A stretch of 58,157 bases of DNA from Nitrosomonas sp. (GTDB lineage Bacteria; Pseudomonadota; Gammaproteobacteria; Burkholderiales; Nitrosomonadaceae), in assembly GCA_017994575.1 (NCBI GenBank), contig JAGOKN010000005.1, positions 1-58,157 of the forward strand. The letters are read 5' to 3'. Position 1 is the stretch's first letter. Each line of letters opens with the position of its first letter. Under the pieces are notes generated by a model, which did no database searches, was not told the origin of the DNA, and was given only the letters and a program-made list of their open reading frames with translations. A program made the position numbers and the translations under genes. Below, in pieces: positions 20,301 to 27,776 of this stretch.

Positions 20301-22709
20301 AAAGCCAACTACAACAGCAACTTCAGCATGGCCATCAGTGTTACCGATGGGAATACTCCTCCAGTTACAGGTGTTAAAAACTTCACTGGTGTTGCTGTCA
20401 ACGATGCGCCGACGGGAACAATTAGCATCACAGGCACCGCAGCGCAAAACCAAACCCTGACAGCAAACCATACCTTGGCAGATTTTGACGGCATGGGCGC
20501 TGTCAGCTACCAATGGAAAGCTGCAGGCGTGGCCATTGCAGGTGCAACCGGTAACACACTTACATTGGGTCAAGCCCAAGTGGGCAAGGCCATCACAGTT
20601 ACCGCCAGCTACACCGATGGCTTTGGCACAGCAGAGAGTAAAACCAGCACGGCGACAGCATCGGTTGCCAATGTTAACGACACTCCCACAGGTGCTGTCA
20701 CCATTGCGGGCACAGCAACCCAAGGACAAACCTTGACAGCCAGCCACACCTTGGCCGACTTGGATGGTTTGGGCACCATTAGCTACCAATGGAAGGCTGC
20801 AGGCGTCAACATAGCTGGTGCAACCACTGGCACCTTGGTGCTAGGGCAAGCACAGGTAGGCAAAGCCATCACCGTGACAGCCAGCTATACAGATGCAATG
20901 GGCACTGCAGAGAGCGTCAGCAGCACAGCCACCACGGCGGTGGTGAATACCAACGATGCTCCCACTGGCACAGTGACCATCGCTGGAACAGCATCGCTGA
21001 ATCAGACACTGACAGCCAACCATACACTGGTTGACCCTGATGGTTTGGGAACCATCGCTTACCAATGGAATGCAGATGGGGTGGCAATAGCCGGTGCAAC
21101 GGTCAATACCTTGGTCTTGACACAAACCCAAGTTGGCAAAGTCATCAGCGTCACGGCCAGCTATACCGACGGCTTCGGAACGGCAGAATCTAAAACCAGC
21201 GCCAACACCCCATTGGTCACAGGTCTCACCAACTTCACAGGAACCGCAGGTGCCGACACCATGGCGGGTACCACCGGTGCAGATCAACTAACTGGCTTGG
21301 CCGGAAACGACACCTACACCGTGAACAATGTGGGTGACATTGTGGTTGAAGCCCTCAACGCTGGTACTGATCAGGTCAATGCCTCAGTCAGCTACACCTT
21401 AAGTGCCAATGTGGAGAAATTGACACTGACTGGTAGCACAGCCATCAATGCCACCGGTAACACCTTGAACAACACCCTCACAGGCAACACAGGCAACAAC
21501 ATTCTGGATGGTGGCGCTGGCGCCGATACCATGGTCGGCGGTACAGGCAATGATACTTATGTGGTTGACAATGCAGGTGATATCACCACTGAAGCAGCAT
21601 CAGGTGGTACCGATCTGGTGCAAAGCTACATCACCTGGACCTTGGCCACCAATCTTGAAAACCTTACCCTCACTGGAACAGCCGCTATCAACGCCACAGG
21701 CAACACGGCCAATAACGTACTAACTGGCAACAGCGCAGACAACGTCATTAACGGTGGCACAGGCAATGACACCATGGTCGGTGGTGCAGGTAACGATACC
21801 TATGTGGTCAATGTGAGCACAGATGTGGTGACCGAACTGGCCAATGAAGGCACAGACACCGTTCAATCAAGCGTCACCTTGACACTGGGCAATAACGTTG
21901 AGAACTTAACCTTAACAGGAACAACTGCCATCAACGGCACCGGCAACACACTCGATAACGTACTGACAGGTAACAGTGCCAACAACACCCTGACAGGGGG
22001 TGCGGGTAACGACACCCTCAATGGTGGAACAGGCAACGACACCATGAAAGGTGGTACCGGTAACGATACCTATGTCGTGAATGTCAGCACAGATGTTGTG
22101 ACCGAACTGGCCAATGAGGGCACGGACACCGTTCAATCGAGCGTGACTTTGACACTGGGCTCCAATGTTGAAAACCTGACATTGACTGGAACAACCGCCA
22201 TCAACGGCACAGGCAACACGCTCGACAATGTATTGACCGGCAACAGCGCCAATAACACATTGACTGGCGCAGCTGGTAACGACACACTCAGCGGTGGTGC
22301 TGGCGCAGATGCATTGGTGGGTGGTGCAGGCAATGACACCTATTGGTTAGCCCGAGGCTTCGGCTTTGACACCATCACGGAGAACGACACCACTGCAGGC
22401 AACACAGACATAGCCCGATTTGATACAGGCATTGCAAGCGATCAATTGTGGTTTGTAAAAACAGGCAACAACTTAGAAGTCAGCATCATTGGCACGACAG
22501 ACAAGTTTGTGATGAGCAACTGGTATCTGGGCAACCAATACCACACCGAGCAGTTCAAAACAAGCGATGGCAAAACACTGTTGGACAGTCAAGTGCAGAA
22601 CTTGGTCAGCGCCATGGCCGGCTTTGCACCGCCAGCTGCAGGACAGAACACACTATCGGCTGCCTACGCAACTGCTTTGAATCCGGTTATTACGGCTAAT
22701 TGGGTTTGA
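14385..22709 (+). CDS. Giant RTX protein with N-terminal lipase-like domain
   Basis: A 2774-aa type I secretion substrate without a signal peptide. Residues 1 to about 280 resemble a class 3 lipase/alpha-beta hydrolase, with G-H-S-L-G-G-G around Ser129. From about 445 onwards come long runs of Ca2+-binding nonapeptides (G-G-x-G-x-D), including nine longer super-repeats at about 763-1185. An Ig/cadherin-like domain lies at about 1578-1672 (I-S-G-T-P motif), with more RTX after it. A bacterial Ig-like region (about 1885-2000) leads into three repeats of about 95 residues with Y-Q-W-K/N-A. Several N-D-T-Y-V-V modules then precede a C-terminal secretion signal with the A-P-P-A-A-G-Q-N-T-L-S motif. 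Codon use changes near 20040, from A+T-rich to G+C-rich. The protein is probably released or displayed outside the cell by the neighbouring ABC/HlyD/TolC set. Confidence 0.93.
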   Translation: MTIQSDMSLLAAGSYWDIRKPGAKFDNRAPIPEGWRVLTQYDTSDSGIYAVTGFSARVYENISTGEIVISYAGTEFDTSSIGLVADFLSGNIPLALGKYGEQALAAAKLYQQVKADTTISDNISFTGHSLGGGLASMMAVWFNRPAYVFAAAPFQNSADTTQIALASAFSNPALYQVKALLAQQGFTLDPALASYNPLTDFTVREANVIAYAIKGEQLENNLGLLFNWIEGSTNSLFNNASITLSEDDKHSIDLHVAALLSNTFQTEAGNIPTALARLMDKNLYGGSALGNQQLIITKLIRNEVGVRSDDGTQVLLNANQMLTHFANDLQKLGTTISGLNTAAQDALIAQGIEWYYWQGTDYAGQEFFTVTGKLLQYTSNYGQDNSLDKSAIKASPYASKWLQSLDSSYGIAGTMPVYVTFYQQWSVNTGTEAVTANAKNINKTQMFIGNGVVDTFTGGNMDDVFLAGGGADILDGGLGNDYMHGGAGADIYKFNGNFGIDTVVDADGAGTIKLDDIALVGGNKIGDGIWKDESQPVIYTFLVGIDGKGTLQITRKDQVGNTIRVLNWQNGQLGITLNETAAVPEQLANNASALADKIDVTLMTAWTFIDGLAGNDQIYGGVANDMLLGSIGSDIIQGGAGDDVILSGMGLNSSYLPNPLDYLPIDATTTHIYSDVTNGEIVRYQQSYHAYAPDIFGRSLRYINGLIGVGNFVYEISSEIVYAGNGSDYVITSQGDDQVLGGSGNDYIYGLSGNDVLEGEADEDYIDGDGYANTSYLGVLNLQYGNDYIDGGDGDDHLIGNGGDDEIYGGAGFDVISGDALNTPSIVHGKDYIDGESGNDIIWGLGDNDEVYGGIGDDYLWGDYFIESELTGNYHGDDYLDGEDGNDQLVGDGGNDTLYGGLGDDYLVGDEDLAVLSGIYHGKDYLDGEDGDDHLYGGGNDDQLIGGEGNDNLYGDNFNITLNGIYHGNDYLEGGAGNDYLLGGGGGDTLLGGIGDDELYGDFSISVLVALMHGNDYLDGGDGIDKLIGNAGNDTLFGGTGDDELFGDASDIDISLHGNDSLDGGEGNDILDGQGGDDTLLGDSGADMLLGGGGDDSLSGGADDDQIFGDAGNIDISLHGDDFLDGGEGNDYLVGSAGNDILSGGAGSDQLWGDSSDSIIASHGNDYLDGGDGVDYLIGGGGNDTLIGGAGNDQMRGDSGDDELYGNEGDDYLYGREGMDKLDGGIGNDFIYGGTGEDTYYYGKGYGNDVFEDSNIYEPFFDDYAVDTVLLFDIQLSEVTFQRVYNSMYPDPVDLLITVNSTQDTLRIVHYFAPWNVQTNRIEEIRFAGNVSFNWDINGDQTLQGSDLDDVFNGAEGVNYIYGNGGIDTIYGGASIDYLDGGLDNDILYGGMGNDYITGGGGGDVLSGDAGNDDLYGGWGDDFLNGGTGSDFLSGGDGNDVLWDFNGITVVAGNYSNEFYSGVEYDSLSGSNGNDIYSFGLEDGYKWINNYSMSDDFDVIQFDSNEITQYNTLAMRMFDDLVIKVTNTSMFVIINQYFLADETNDGLTYSYKIDQIEFSNGIVWDQATIQSKVDFAANNQAPILAAPLNDMIAAKGELFTYTLPANTFLNTEAWDTLTFSANNLGSWLSYDPDTRTISGTPSSVGNNQIWFTATDIYGYSTTASLNINVFNTLIGSINDDILIGSDENDNLIGLAGNDTLYGGIGDDLIEGGEGVDTLYGGLGDDIFIVNSSADTIVEYLDEGFDTVQSDVMYTLSSNIEKLTLTGSNAINGTGNEEFNVLEGNSASNILSGLGESDTYIFGLGSGADTILETSGSWDSIVFKSEITSTQITATRSAGMITLHVSANDSISFQEISANNYAIEAFYFDDIGDYLYADWVSGLIHDSPTATNLNTAETYTEDTAKNLVNIVISDTDSTTTTATVTLSDVNAGSLNTGTSGAVTSSFNATTGVWRASGSIANVNTLLAALTFTPKANYNSNFSMAISVTDGNTPPVTGVKNFTGVAVNDAPTGTISITGTAAQNQTLTANHTLADFDGMGAVSYQWKAAGVAIAGATGNTLTLGQAQVGKAITVTASYTDGFGTAESKTSTATASVANVNDTPTGAVTIAGTATQGQTLTASHTLADLDGLGTISYQWKAAGVNIAGATTGTLVLGQAQVGKAITVTASYTDAMGTAESVSSTATTAVVNTNDAPTGTVTIAGTASLNQTLTANHTLVDPDGLGTIAYQWNADGVAIAGATVNTLVLTQTQVGKVISVTASYTDGFGTAESKTSANTPLVTGLTNFTGTAGADTMAGTTGADQLTGLAGNDTYTVNNVGDIVVEALNAGTDQVNASVSYTLSANVEKLTLTGSTAINATGNTLNNTLTGNTGNNILDGGAGADTMVGGTGNDTYVVDNAGDITTEAASGGTDLVQSYITWTLATNLENLTLTGTAAINATGNTANNVLTGNSADNVINGGTGNDTMVGGAGNDTYVVNVSTDVVTELANEGTDTVQSSVTLTLGNNVENLTLTGTTAINGTGNTLDNVLTGNSANNTLTGGAGNDTLNGGTGNDTMKGGTGNDTYVVNVSTDVVTELANEGTDTVQSSVTLTLGSNVENLTLTGTTAINGTGNTLDNVLTGNSANNTLTGAAGNDTLSGGAGADALVGGAGNDTYWLARGFGFDTITENDTTAGNTDIARFDTGIASDQLWFVKTGNNLEVSIIGTTDKFVMSNWYLGNQYHTEQFKTSDGKTLLDSQVQNLVSAMAGFAPPAAGQNTLSAAYATALNPVITANWV
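21830..22280 (+). repeat. Recent tandem duplication inside the RTX gene
   Basis: Two adjacent copies of a unit of about 260 bp (about 21780-22040 and 22040-22290) code for nearly the same residues, including V-T-E-L-A-N-E-G-T-D-T-V-Q-S and L-T-L-T-G-T-T-A-I-N-G-T-G-N-T. Differences are mostly at third codon positions. Two more diverged copies precede them from about 21290. Confidence 0.75.
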
Positions 22710-22727
22710 TTCGTGGGATTTAGTTGT

Positions 22728-22757
22728 GGATCAAACTGTACGGATGCAGTTTGATCC
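22728..22757. terminator. Hairpin between convergent RTX and TolC genes
   Basis: An 11-bp perfect inverted repeat (GGATCAAACTG and its complement) with an 8-base loop lies 19 bp after the RTX stop and before the convergent TolC stop. It fits a bidirectional terminator, but no long T run follows on the plus strand. Confidence 0.6.
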
Positions 22758-22813
22758 ATTAAACATTTTAAGTATGAGCGGTAGGCTCACCGGTTAACTA
22801 AATGACTGACGGA

Positions 22814-24580
22814 TCACTGAGGTGATGCTAACCACTGGTTTGCAGTTTTAATATCAGATTCGTCAAGTTTTCCTATTGCTGATTTAAGTTGTAAACCATA
22901 AATCAGCGCATCAACTCGCGCACGTGCAAGGTCTCTGCGTGTCGCATATAACAATTGTTGGGCATTGAGGACGTCAATATTGAGTCGCATACCGACTTCA
23001 TAACCCAGTTTATTTGAATTGACTGCCATTTGATTGGAAGCCACAGCAACTTCATAAGCGGTCACTTGAGCCAAACTGCTGACAACACCAAAATAAGCTT
23101 TGTTCGTATTGAGGATGGCATTGGCCAAAGCTGTTTCCAAATCTGAGCTAACTTTTTCATGCTGTGCCAAAGCTTCTCTGACTCGGCTGTTGTTGAGACC
23201 ACCGTCATACAGTGGCAATAAAAATTGAAGCCCAATTGATGCGCTCTTATCAGACGTTCTAGTTTTGACCGTATTCGACGAAAATTTGGTTGTTGTTTGC
23301 GTCGATGAACTGCTATTGGAATTTGTATCAGTGTTCGAAGTGGTCACAGCAGAGGAATTGGTGCCTGATCCAGATGTTCTGGATGAGCTATTGTTGCTGT
23401 TGGAAACTGTATTACTGTTTGTTTGATTGCTGCTGTTTACGGTATTTGAACCTGTCGATTCATTGCTATTTCTGACGTAGTTGCGGTTAATGCCTGCGTT
23501 TGCAGTTAAGTCTAAAGTCGGTTCATACGCGGCATTTTGTTTCGCTATTTCCTTTTCAGCGATTTGCAATGCTGTCTTTTGAATCAAGACGTTGTAAGAA
23601 TGATTGCTGGCCAAAGTCACCCAATGGTCAATGAAAGTTGGCGCAGGAGGTGAGAGTTCGAATTTTTCAGTCTTAAGCTGAAAAATTTTACTTGGTATGA
23701 CACCAACGATGGCTCGCAGTGCAGCGGTTTTGATAATGAGTTCATTGGCGAAGTTGATTTCCTGTGCTTTAACCAGGTCATAACGTGCTTGCGCTTCATG
23801 CACATCTGTGATGGTTGCAGCGCCTGCTTCAAAATTGTTTTTTGCTGAAGCCAACTGCTCGATTGTTGCTTTCTTTTGGGTAGCAATTGCCACAATGTTT
23901 TCGTTCGCAATCACAAGATCAAAGTAAGCTTGGGAAACCCTTAACATGGTTTCAGCTTTGGTGGCTTCGAGTTGCAAGGCTGCTTGCTCTACGATCAATT
24001 TACTTTGCTCGAGTTGAATGCTGTAGGCAGGTCGATATAACGGTAATGAAAATGCCAGTGCGCTAGCAAGGGAACCGTTGCGATTGCCAATATTGGGTTC
24101 AGACCAACCATCGCCTGTATTGGACAAATTCGAGGTCTCTTTGAGTATGGTAGTGGTTGCTGAATCTGACTGACTCGATCCAGAAGTATCAATTCCATTA
24201 TTGTTGCTGACGCTGGAAGATGAAGTTCTGCTAGTCGTTTGCGTATCCGTTTGATTGGTACGTGCACTATCACTTAATTCATTGGAGGTGCTGGTACCTT
24301 TGCTTTTGTTATATGTGGCATTGGCACCAATAGTCCAGTTGAGTGTCGGTTTCAATGCAGCAGAAGCCTGCGGGATTTTTTCTTGAGCGGCTTTAAAGTT
24401 AGCTTTAGCACTTTTGTATTGAGGATCATTTTTGAGCGCTAAAAGATAAGCGTCATACAAACTCAATGCGTAAACATCTTTGATAACTGAACTGCACAGA
24501 AGGACGACGCAAAAAACTGCTCTTAGTGAGAAATATCGATTCATTAGGGAATGAGAAATTGTTTTGATAGTCTTTTGCAT
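22814..24580 (-). CDS. TolC-family outer-membrane channel with long Ser/Thr/Asn loops
   Basis: A 588-aa outer-membrane efflux protein of the type used by type I secretion. The signal peptide ends near residue 38 (V-Y-A-L-S); an in-frame ATG at codon 13 is an alternative start. The two structural repeats are clear: A-L-K-N-D-P near 48-53, coiled-coil helices, and a second half beginning near residue 340. Each half carries a low-complexity Ser/Thr/Asn-rich insertion (about 92-160 and 365-440) right after an x-P-T-L beta segment, the place of the extracellular loops in TolC. These insertions make it longer than the usual 430-490 residues. It faces the RTX operon and is its likely exit duct. Confidence 0.92.
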   Translation of the reverse strand: MQKTIKTISHSLMNRYFSLRAVFCVVLLCSSVIKDVYALSLYDAYLLALKNDPQYKSAKANFKAAQEKIPQASAALKPTLNWTIGANATYNKSKGTSTSNELSDSARTNQTDTQTTSRTSSSSVSNNNGIDTSGSSQSDSATTTILKETSNLSNTGDGWSEPNIGNRNGSLASALAFSLPLYRPAYSIQLEQSKLIVEQAALQLEATKAETMLRVSQAYFDLVIANENIVAIATQKKATIEQLASAKNNFEAGAATITDVHEAQARYDLVKAQEINFANELIIKTAALRAIVGVIPSKIFQLKTEKFELSPPAPTFIDHWVTLASNHSYNVLIQKTALQIAEKEIAKQNAAYEPTLDLTANAGINRNYVRNSNESTGSNTVNSSNQTNSNTVSNSNNSSSRTSGSGTNSSAVTTSNTDTNSNSSSSTQTTTKFSSNTVKTRTSDKSASIGLQFLLPLYDGGLNNSRVREALAQHEKVSSDLETALANAILNTNKAYFGVVSSLAQVTAYEVAVASNQMAVNSNKLGYEVGMRLNIDVLNAQQLLYATRRDLARARVDALIYGLQLKSAIGKLDESDIKTANQWLASPQ

Positions 24581-24964
24581 CAGCTGGAATGAAGCGAAAG
24601 ATCAAATTTTAGTTATGTAAATTGATTAGCCTCAATTTGCATTTTACTTAACATCTTTAATGGGTAATGAAATTTACCCGGTGTTGCAACAATCTATTCA
24701 GAAAACGTATAAATTAATTTATCAAGATTTGAACTTTGCAAAAATGATCTGAATATTGCGTTGTAGCTATCAAATTTTTCAATTTCAATTTCAATTTCAA
24801 TTTATCATAATTACGTATTGCTCGACCGTATCTGATTTTGTGTTTTTAAGTGAGTGTCTTGCCCATGTGTTAGGACTCATTTAGCTGAATTCCTCTACAT
24901 TTTGCGAACTTCATATAGTGACTTTATAAGAGCAATCGATACATAAATCACTGCATAATAATTT
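24581..24964. other. A+T-rich intergenic region with a hexanucleotide repeat
   Basis: No gene is visible in these 384 bases between TolC and the ParM-like gene. At about 24775-24804 there are four and a half copies of AATTTC, a simple repeat that may vary in copy number. The TolC promoter must lie in the left part, but I see no convincing boxes. Confidence 0.5.
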
Positions 24965-25996
24965 TTACGGCATTGCGCCGTTGGCCCAAAGGTAGAAACC
25001 ACGGGCATTGCTCATAACCGATTCTTCAGAAATAACGACAGGATAGCCTTTGAAGCGTTCTTGCAAAGCTTTTTGATAGTATTTGGCACCACCACCCGCC
25101 AAAATAATTCGTGTTATCGCTCCATTGAGTTTAGAGGCATTCATAAACCGATCAACAGTTACTTGGGCAACTCCATCGGCATGACTGACGTATTTAGAAA
25201 ACGGATGCCTTTTTCCATTGGCCACTAGAGACCCTGTCTCCAAAGCAGTTTCGCAATCAATCATGCCTATCGCACCTGTACCCAATTCAAGCATAGCTTG
25301 AGTTGATACTTGCTGCAGCAAAAGCGATACACCGCCATCAAAGCTGCCACTGCGCTCAAAGTCCATATCACCACCTTTGGTCACCACCCAATCAAAGGTG
25401 TTGTAGCCAGGATCAATGATGACGTTGATATCATTCGGTTTACTTTTGATGCTGCCACCTTGTATTGTGAAAGCATGCCGAAGTGCACCCAAAGGTTGCG
25501 GTAACACCAAGACAGACTTCACCTTAATTTCAATTGTTGGACCATAATGTTCCGCTAACTGAGGAGGCGTTGGGAGCAAATGCAGTCCTGTACAAACATT
25601 CGATAATGCTGCTTTGTGTGTCATGAAATTGCCAACAGGCAGGCCTACCACTAAACAATCAATATCACTGGCACGTCCCATAGACTGAACCATGTAATAC
25701 ATACTGCCACGTAGAAGTGCCAAGTATTCAACCCGGTTAACAAAATTTGGATCAATTGTGGGTTCACCTCCTGCGAGATATGCATCAGGCCCTACTAAAA
25801 AGTACATTCCATCAATTGAGATTCCCACCCTGTTTATACCAGCGCCCAAGTCGCCAAACATTGCAGGATCTTGCATTGTTCGTTTAACGATAGAGCGGAA
25901 AAGTATTTCAGACTGCGGCGTGCATTCTGCTCCCCATACAGCTTTAGTATTGCCAAATCCGACATCCACAGCTAATACGGTTTTTTGATTGTTCAT
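24965..25996 (-). CDS. Actin-like ATPase, ParM/StbA type
   Basis: A 343-aa cytoplasmic protein of the actin/Hsp70 ATPase fold. Phosphate 1 is V-D-V-G-F-G-N-T-K (11-19), phosphate 2 is I-I-D-P-G-Y-N-T-F-D (near 198-207) and the adenosine motif is I-I-L-A-G-G-G-A (near 298-305). This is the pattern of plasmid segregation ParM and of the ParM-like protein D of PRTRC gene clusters. Family members polymerise with ATP and push DNA copies apart. It is 3 bp downstream of a small gene that could encode its adaptor. On an integrated island it suggests plasmid ancestry or stabilisation of an excised form. No other PRTRC genes were seen. Confidence 0.85.
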   Translation of the reverse strand: MNNQKTVLAVDVGFGNTKAVWGAECTPQSEILFRSIVKRTMQDPAMFGDLGAGINRVGISIDGMYFLVGPDAYLAGGEPTIDPNFVNRVEYLALLRGSMYYMVQSMGRASDIDCLVVGLPVGNFMTHKAALSNVCTGLHLLPTPPQLAEHYGPTIEIKVKSVLVLPQPLGALRHAFTIQGGSIKSKPNDINVIIDPGYNTFDWVVTKGGDMDFERSGSFDGGVSLLLQQVSTQAMLELGTGAIGMIDCETALETGSLVANGKRHPFSKYVSHADGVAQVTVDRFMNASKLNGAITRIILAGGGAKYYQKALQERFKGYPVVISEESVMSNARGFYLWANGAMP

Positions 25997-25999
25997 AAA

Positions 26000-26353
26000 T
26001 TAATCTCCAAAAGTTGGTTTAAATCGTGCTTGCATGGCGTCTATGCCTAACGAATCTGTCGAAGTACCATTTGATACTTCCATGTGTTGTATTGCTTTCG
26101 GTACAACAGTCAGCTCTTTAGGCTGTTGGTGTACTTCAATCTGAAAAGGGGAGGCGACTTCACCAAAACTTTTGTTTTGACAGTAGGCATGCAATATGTG
26201 CAACAAGTGAATTTTCTTTTTCTGGTTAACTTCGCTCTCGTCATTTGTAGAAGCCTCGATTTGTTGAAGCTCTAGAATAAGTTTTCGCATACCCACATCA
26301 CACTCACTTAAGGTAAAGCGCATTCTGATATTGATACTTTTTAATTTAGTCAT
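26000..26353 (-). CDS. Small partner of the ParM-like protein (ParR-like position)
   Basis: A 117-aa hydrophilic protein with a helical N-terminal half (I-R-M-R-F-T-L-S-E-C-D-V-G-M-R-K) and an unstructured C-terminal tail. I do not recognise a domain. Its place directly before the actin-like gene, with a 3-bp gap, matches a DNA-binding adaptor of a type II partition system, although in plasmid R1 the adaptor follows parM. The function is inferred from position. Confidence 0.55.
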   Translation of the reverse strand: MTKLKSINIRMRFTLSECDVGMRKLILELQQIEASTNDESEVNQKKKIHLLHILHAYCQNKSFGEVASPFQIEVHQQPKELTVVPKAIQHMEVSNGTSTDSLGIDAMQARFKPTFGD

Positions 26354-27776
26354 GCACTAATGTTAGTAATATTTTTTTGATTAAAAATTCAAAAACACAC
26401 ATAAAAAGCACGCTTTTTGAATTGCAATAACCTATTGAGACAACACGAAGACCAAATAGACCGTTGGCTGGCCATTTAGAGCAACTAATGGGCCAAATTG
26501 AGCAACCCATGGGTCAATGAGGGCAACACCTTGGCCACAAGTACCTAACATTGCTGGTTTTCGTTTAAATCAAATGTTGAATAATCTGCTGTCAAACTCA
26601 TCATTCGTTGCGCCATGACAGCAATCGATATTTAGGACAGATGAGGTAGAAATAAATTTGAAAAATTCCTTGCGTGTAGAAAGTTTTCATAGTAATATTT
26701 CTTTATCTGCAGTAATTGCAGACCATTTTTATACGTTCGCAGCGTGCGGAAAGACGAATAAAATTCAAGAGAGTCAAGCTCTCAATCCTGTGATATTCAC
26801 GCCATCGGCGTGTCTGTTTGTTTCCTAAAGAGGCAGACTAGGGCAAATCACAATAATTTGAATGATTCCCATCCGAATACAGAGTGTCATTTGCACGTAG
26901 GTTTCACGCGGGTTACAGCTCGATAATCAAATCAGAAATTAAAACAGTACCAAAAGTACGAAGTAAAAACTTGCTCAATAACCTGTGTGTTGTGCAATTT
27001 AAGCGCACTGATTAGACATTAGCCGCAAGTGCAAAAAGCTTAATAAATCACATCACATTTAGCGGTGTTTGATCGAATAAAAAACTCAACGCAACAAGCT
27101 GAAAAACTATACAACGCACAATCCACACTTGGGTTTGCGCATCGAAATGAAGCGAGTAAAGTAAACGATAGGGTGTTGCAACCCATATTGCTATCGCGTC
27201 CCCGTTGTGGTGATGGATGCAGTGTTTCGTGGTGCTGGCTGCGTGCCGTGCCGGATTAAGTAAGGGCAGCTGAAGCTCTCATACCGACCAAATTGGTTGG
27301 ATTTCAGCCGTAGGGGGGATCACCGATAAGACCCAAAGTCCTTGCGTTGCGTAAGCAACAAAAGGTTAAACGCCAGCTGTAAAGGCTACGTTGATAAGGA
27401 TTGATTTACGCATCATTCCTTGTTGAAAACCTCAGTTTCTTAAGTCTTTGCGTACATTTACAACCCTGTCCGTTGGGCTAAAAACGGAACAGCATGATAG
27501 ATTCAATTTCTTCCTAGAGTCAATCAACTAACTCTGAATTTTTTCTAGAGAATTCACTAATCCTTGAATGTGCATATAGCAAAGTTTCAGTAATAGGACT
27601 ATTCATAGCAGTGGGTTCATAGAACTTAGGCAAATCAATAACTAAGGGCTATATCATAGAAGAATGAAAATTGATTTTTTAATCACTTCACTTTTAATCA
27701 CGTAACTTCTTTAGTTACTAGCAATTGTGTGAAATTTATCTTGACCGTCCTATTGATCAAGGTATACATTCAAACT
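26354..27776. other. Gene-poor region of 1.4 kb
   Basis: No convincing gene is visible. The region holds the iterons at 26479-26537 and small hairpins at 26769-26783 (GAGAG/CTCTC) and 26798-26812 (CACGCC/GGCGTG). The last is followed by a T-rich run, so it could stop plus-strand transcripts. A more G+C-rich patch at about 27120-27430 may be the remains of a gene or a structured RNA, but I found no match I could name. A replication or excision-related site is possible here. Confidence 0.4.
26479..26537. repeat. Three iterated repeats upstream of the par-like pair
   Basis: Three imperfect direct repeats of 19-21 bp stand head to tail (26479, 26500, 26519), with the core G-A-G-x-(G)CAAC followed by a C/T-A-T-G-G-G-like half and CAA. 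They lie about 125 bp upstream of the small minus-strand gene. Iterons in this place are typical of a centromere-like parC site or an operator. The role is inferred. Confidence 0.45.

Noticed and set aside
20277-21287. Cys/Gly-rich minus-strand frames within the RTX 3' part
   Set aside because: They are antisense shadows of the Ig-like repeats, without start signals.
27065-27259. Short plus-strand frame in the gene-poor region
   Set aside because: No ribosome site and no recognisable product; the sequence looks non-coding or decayed.
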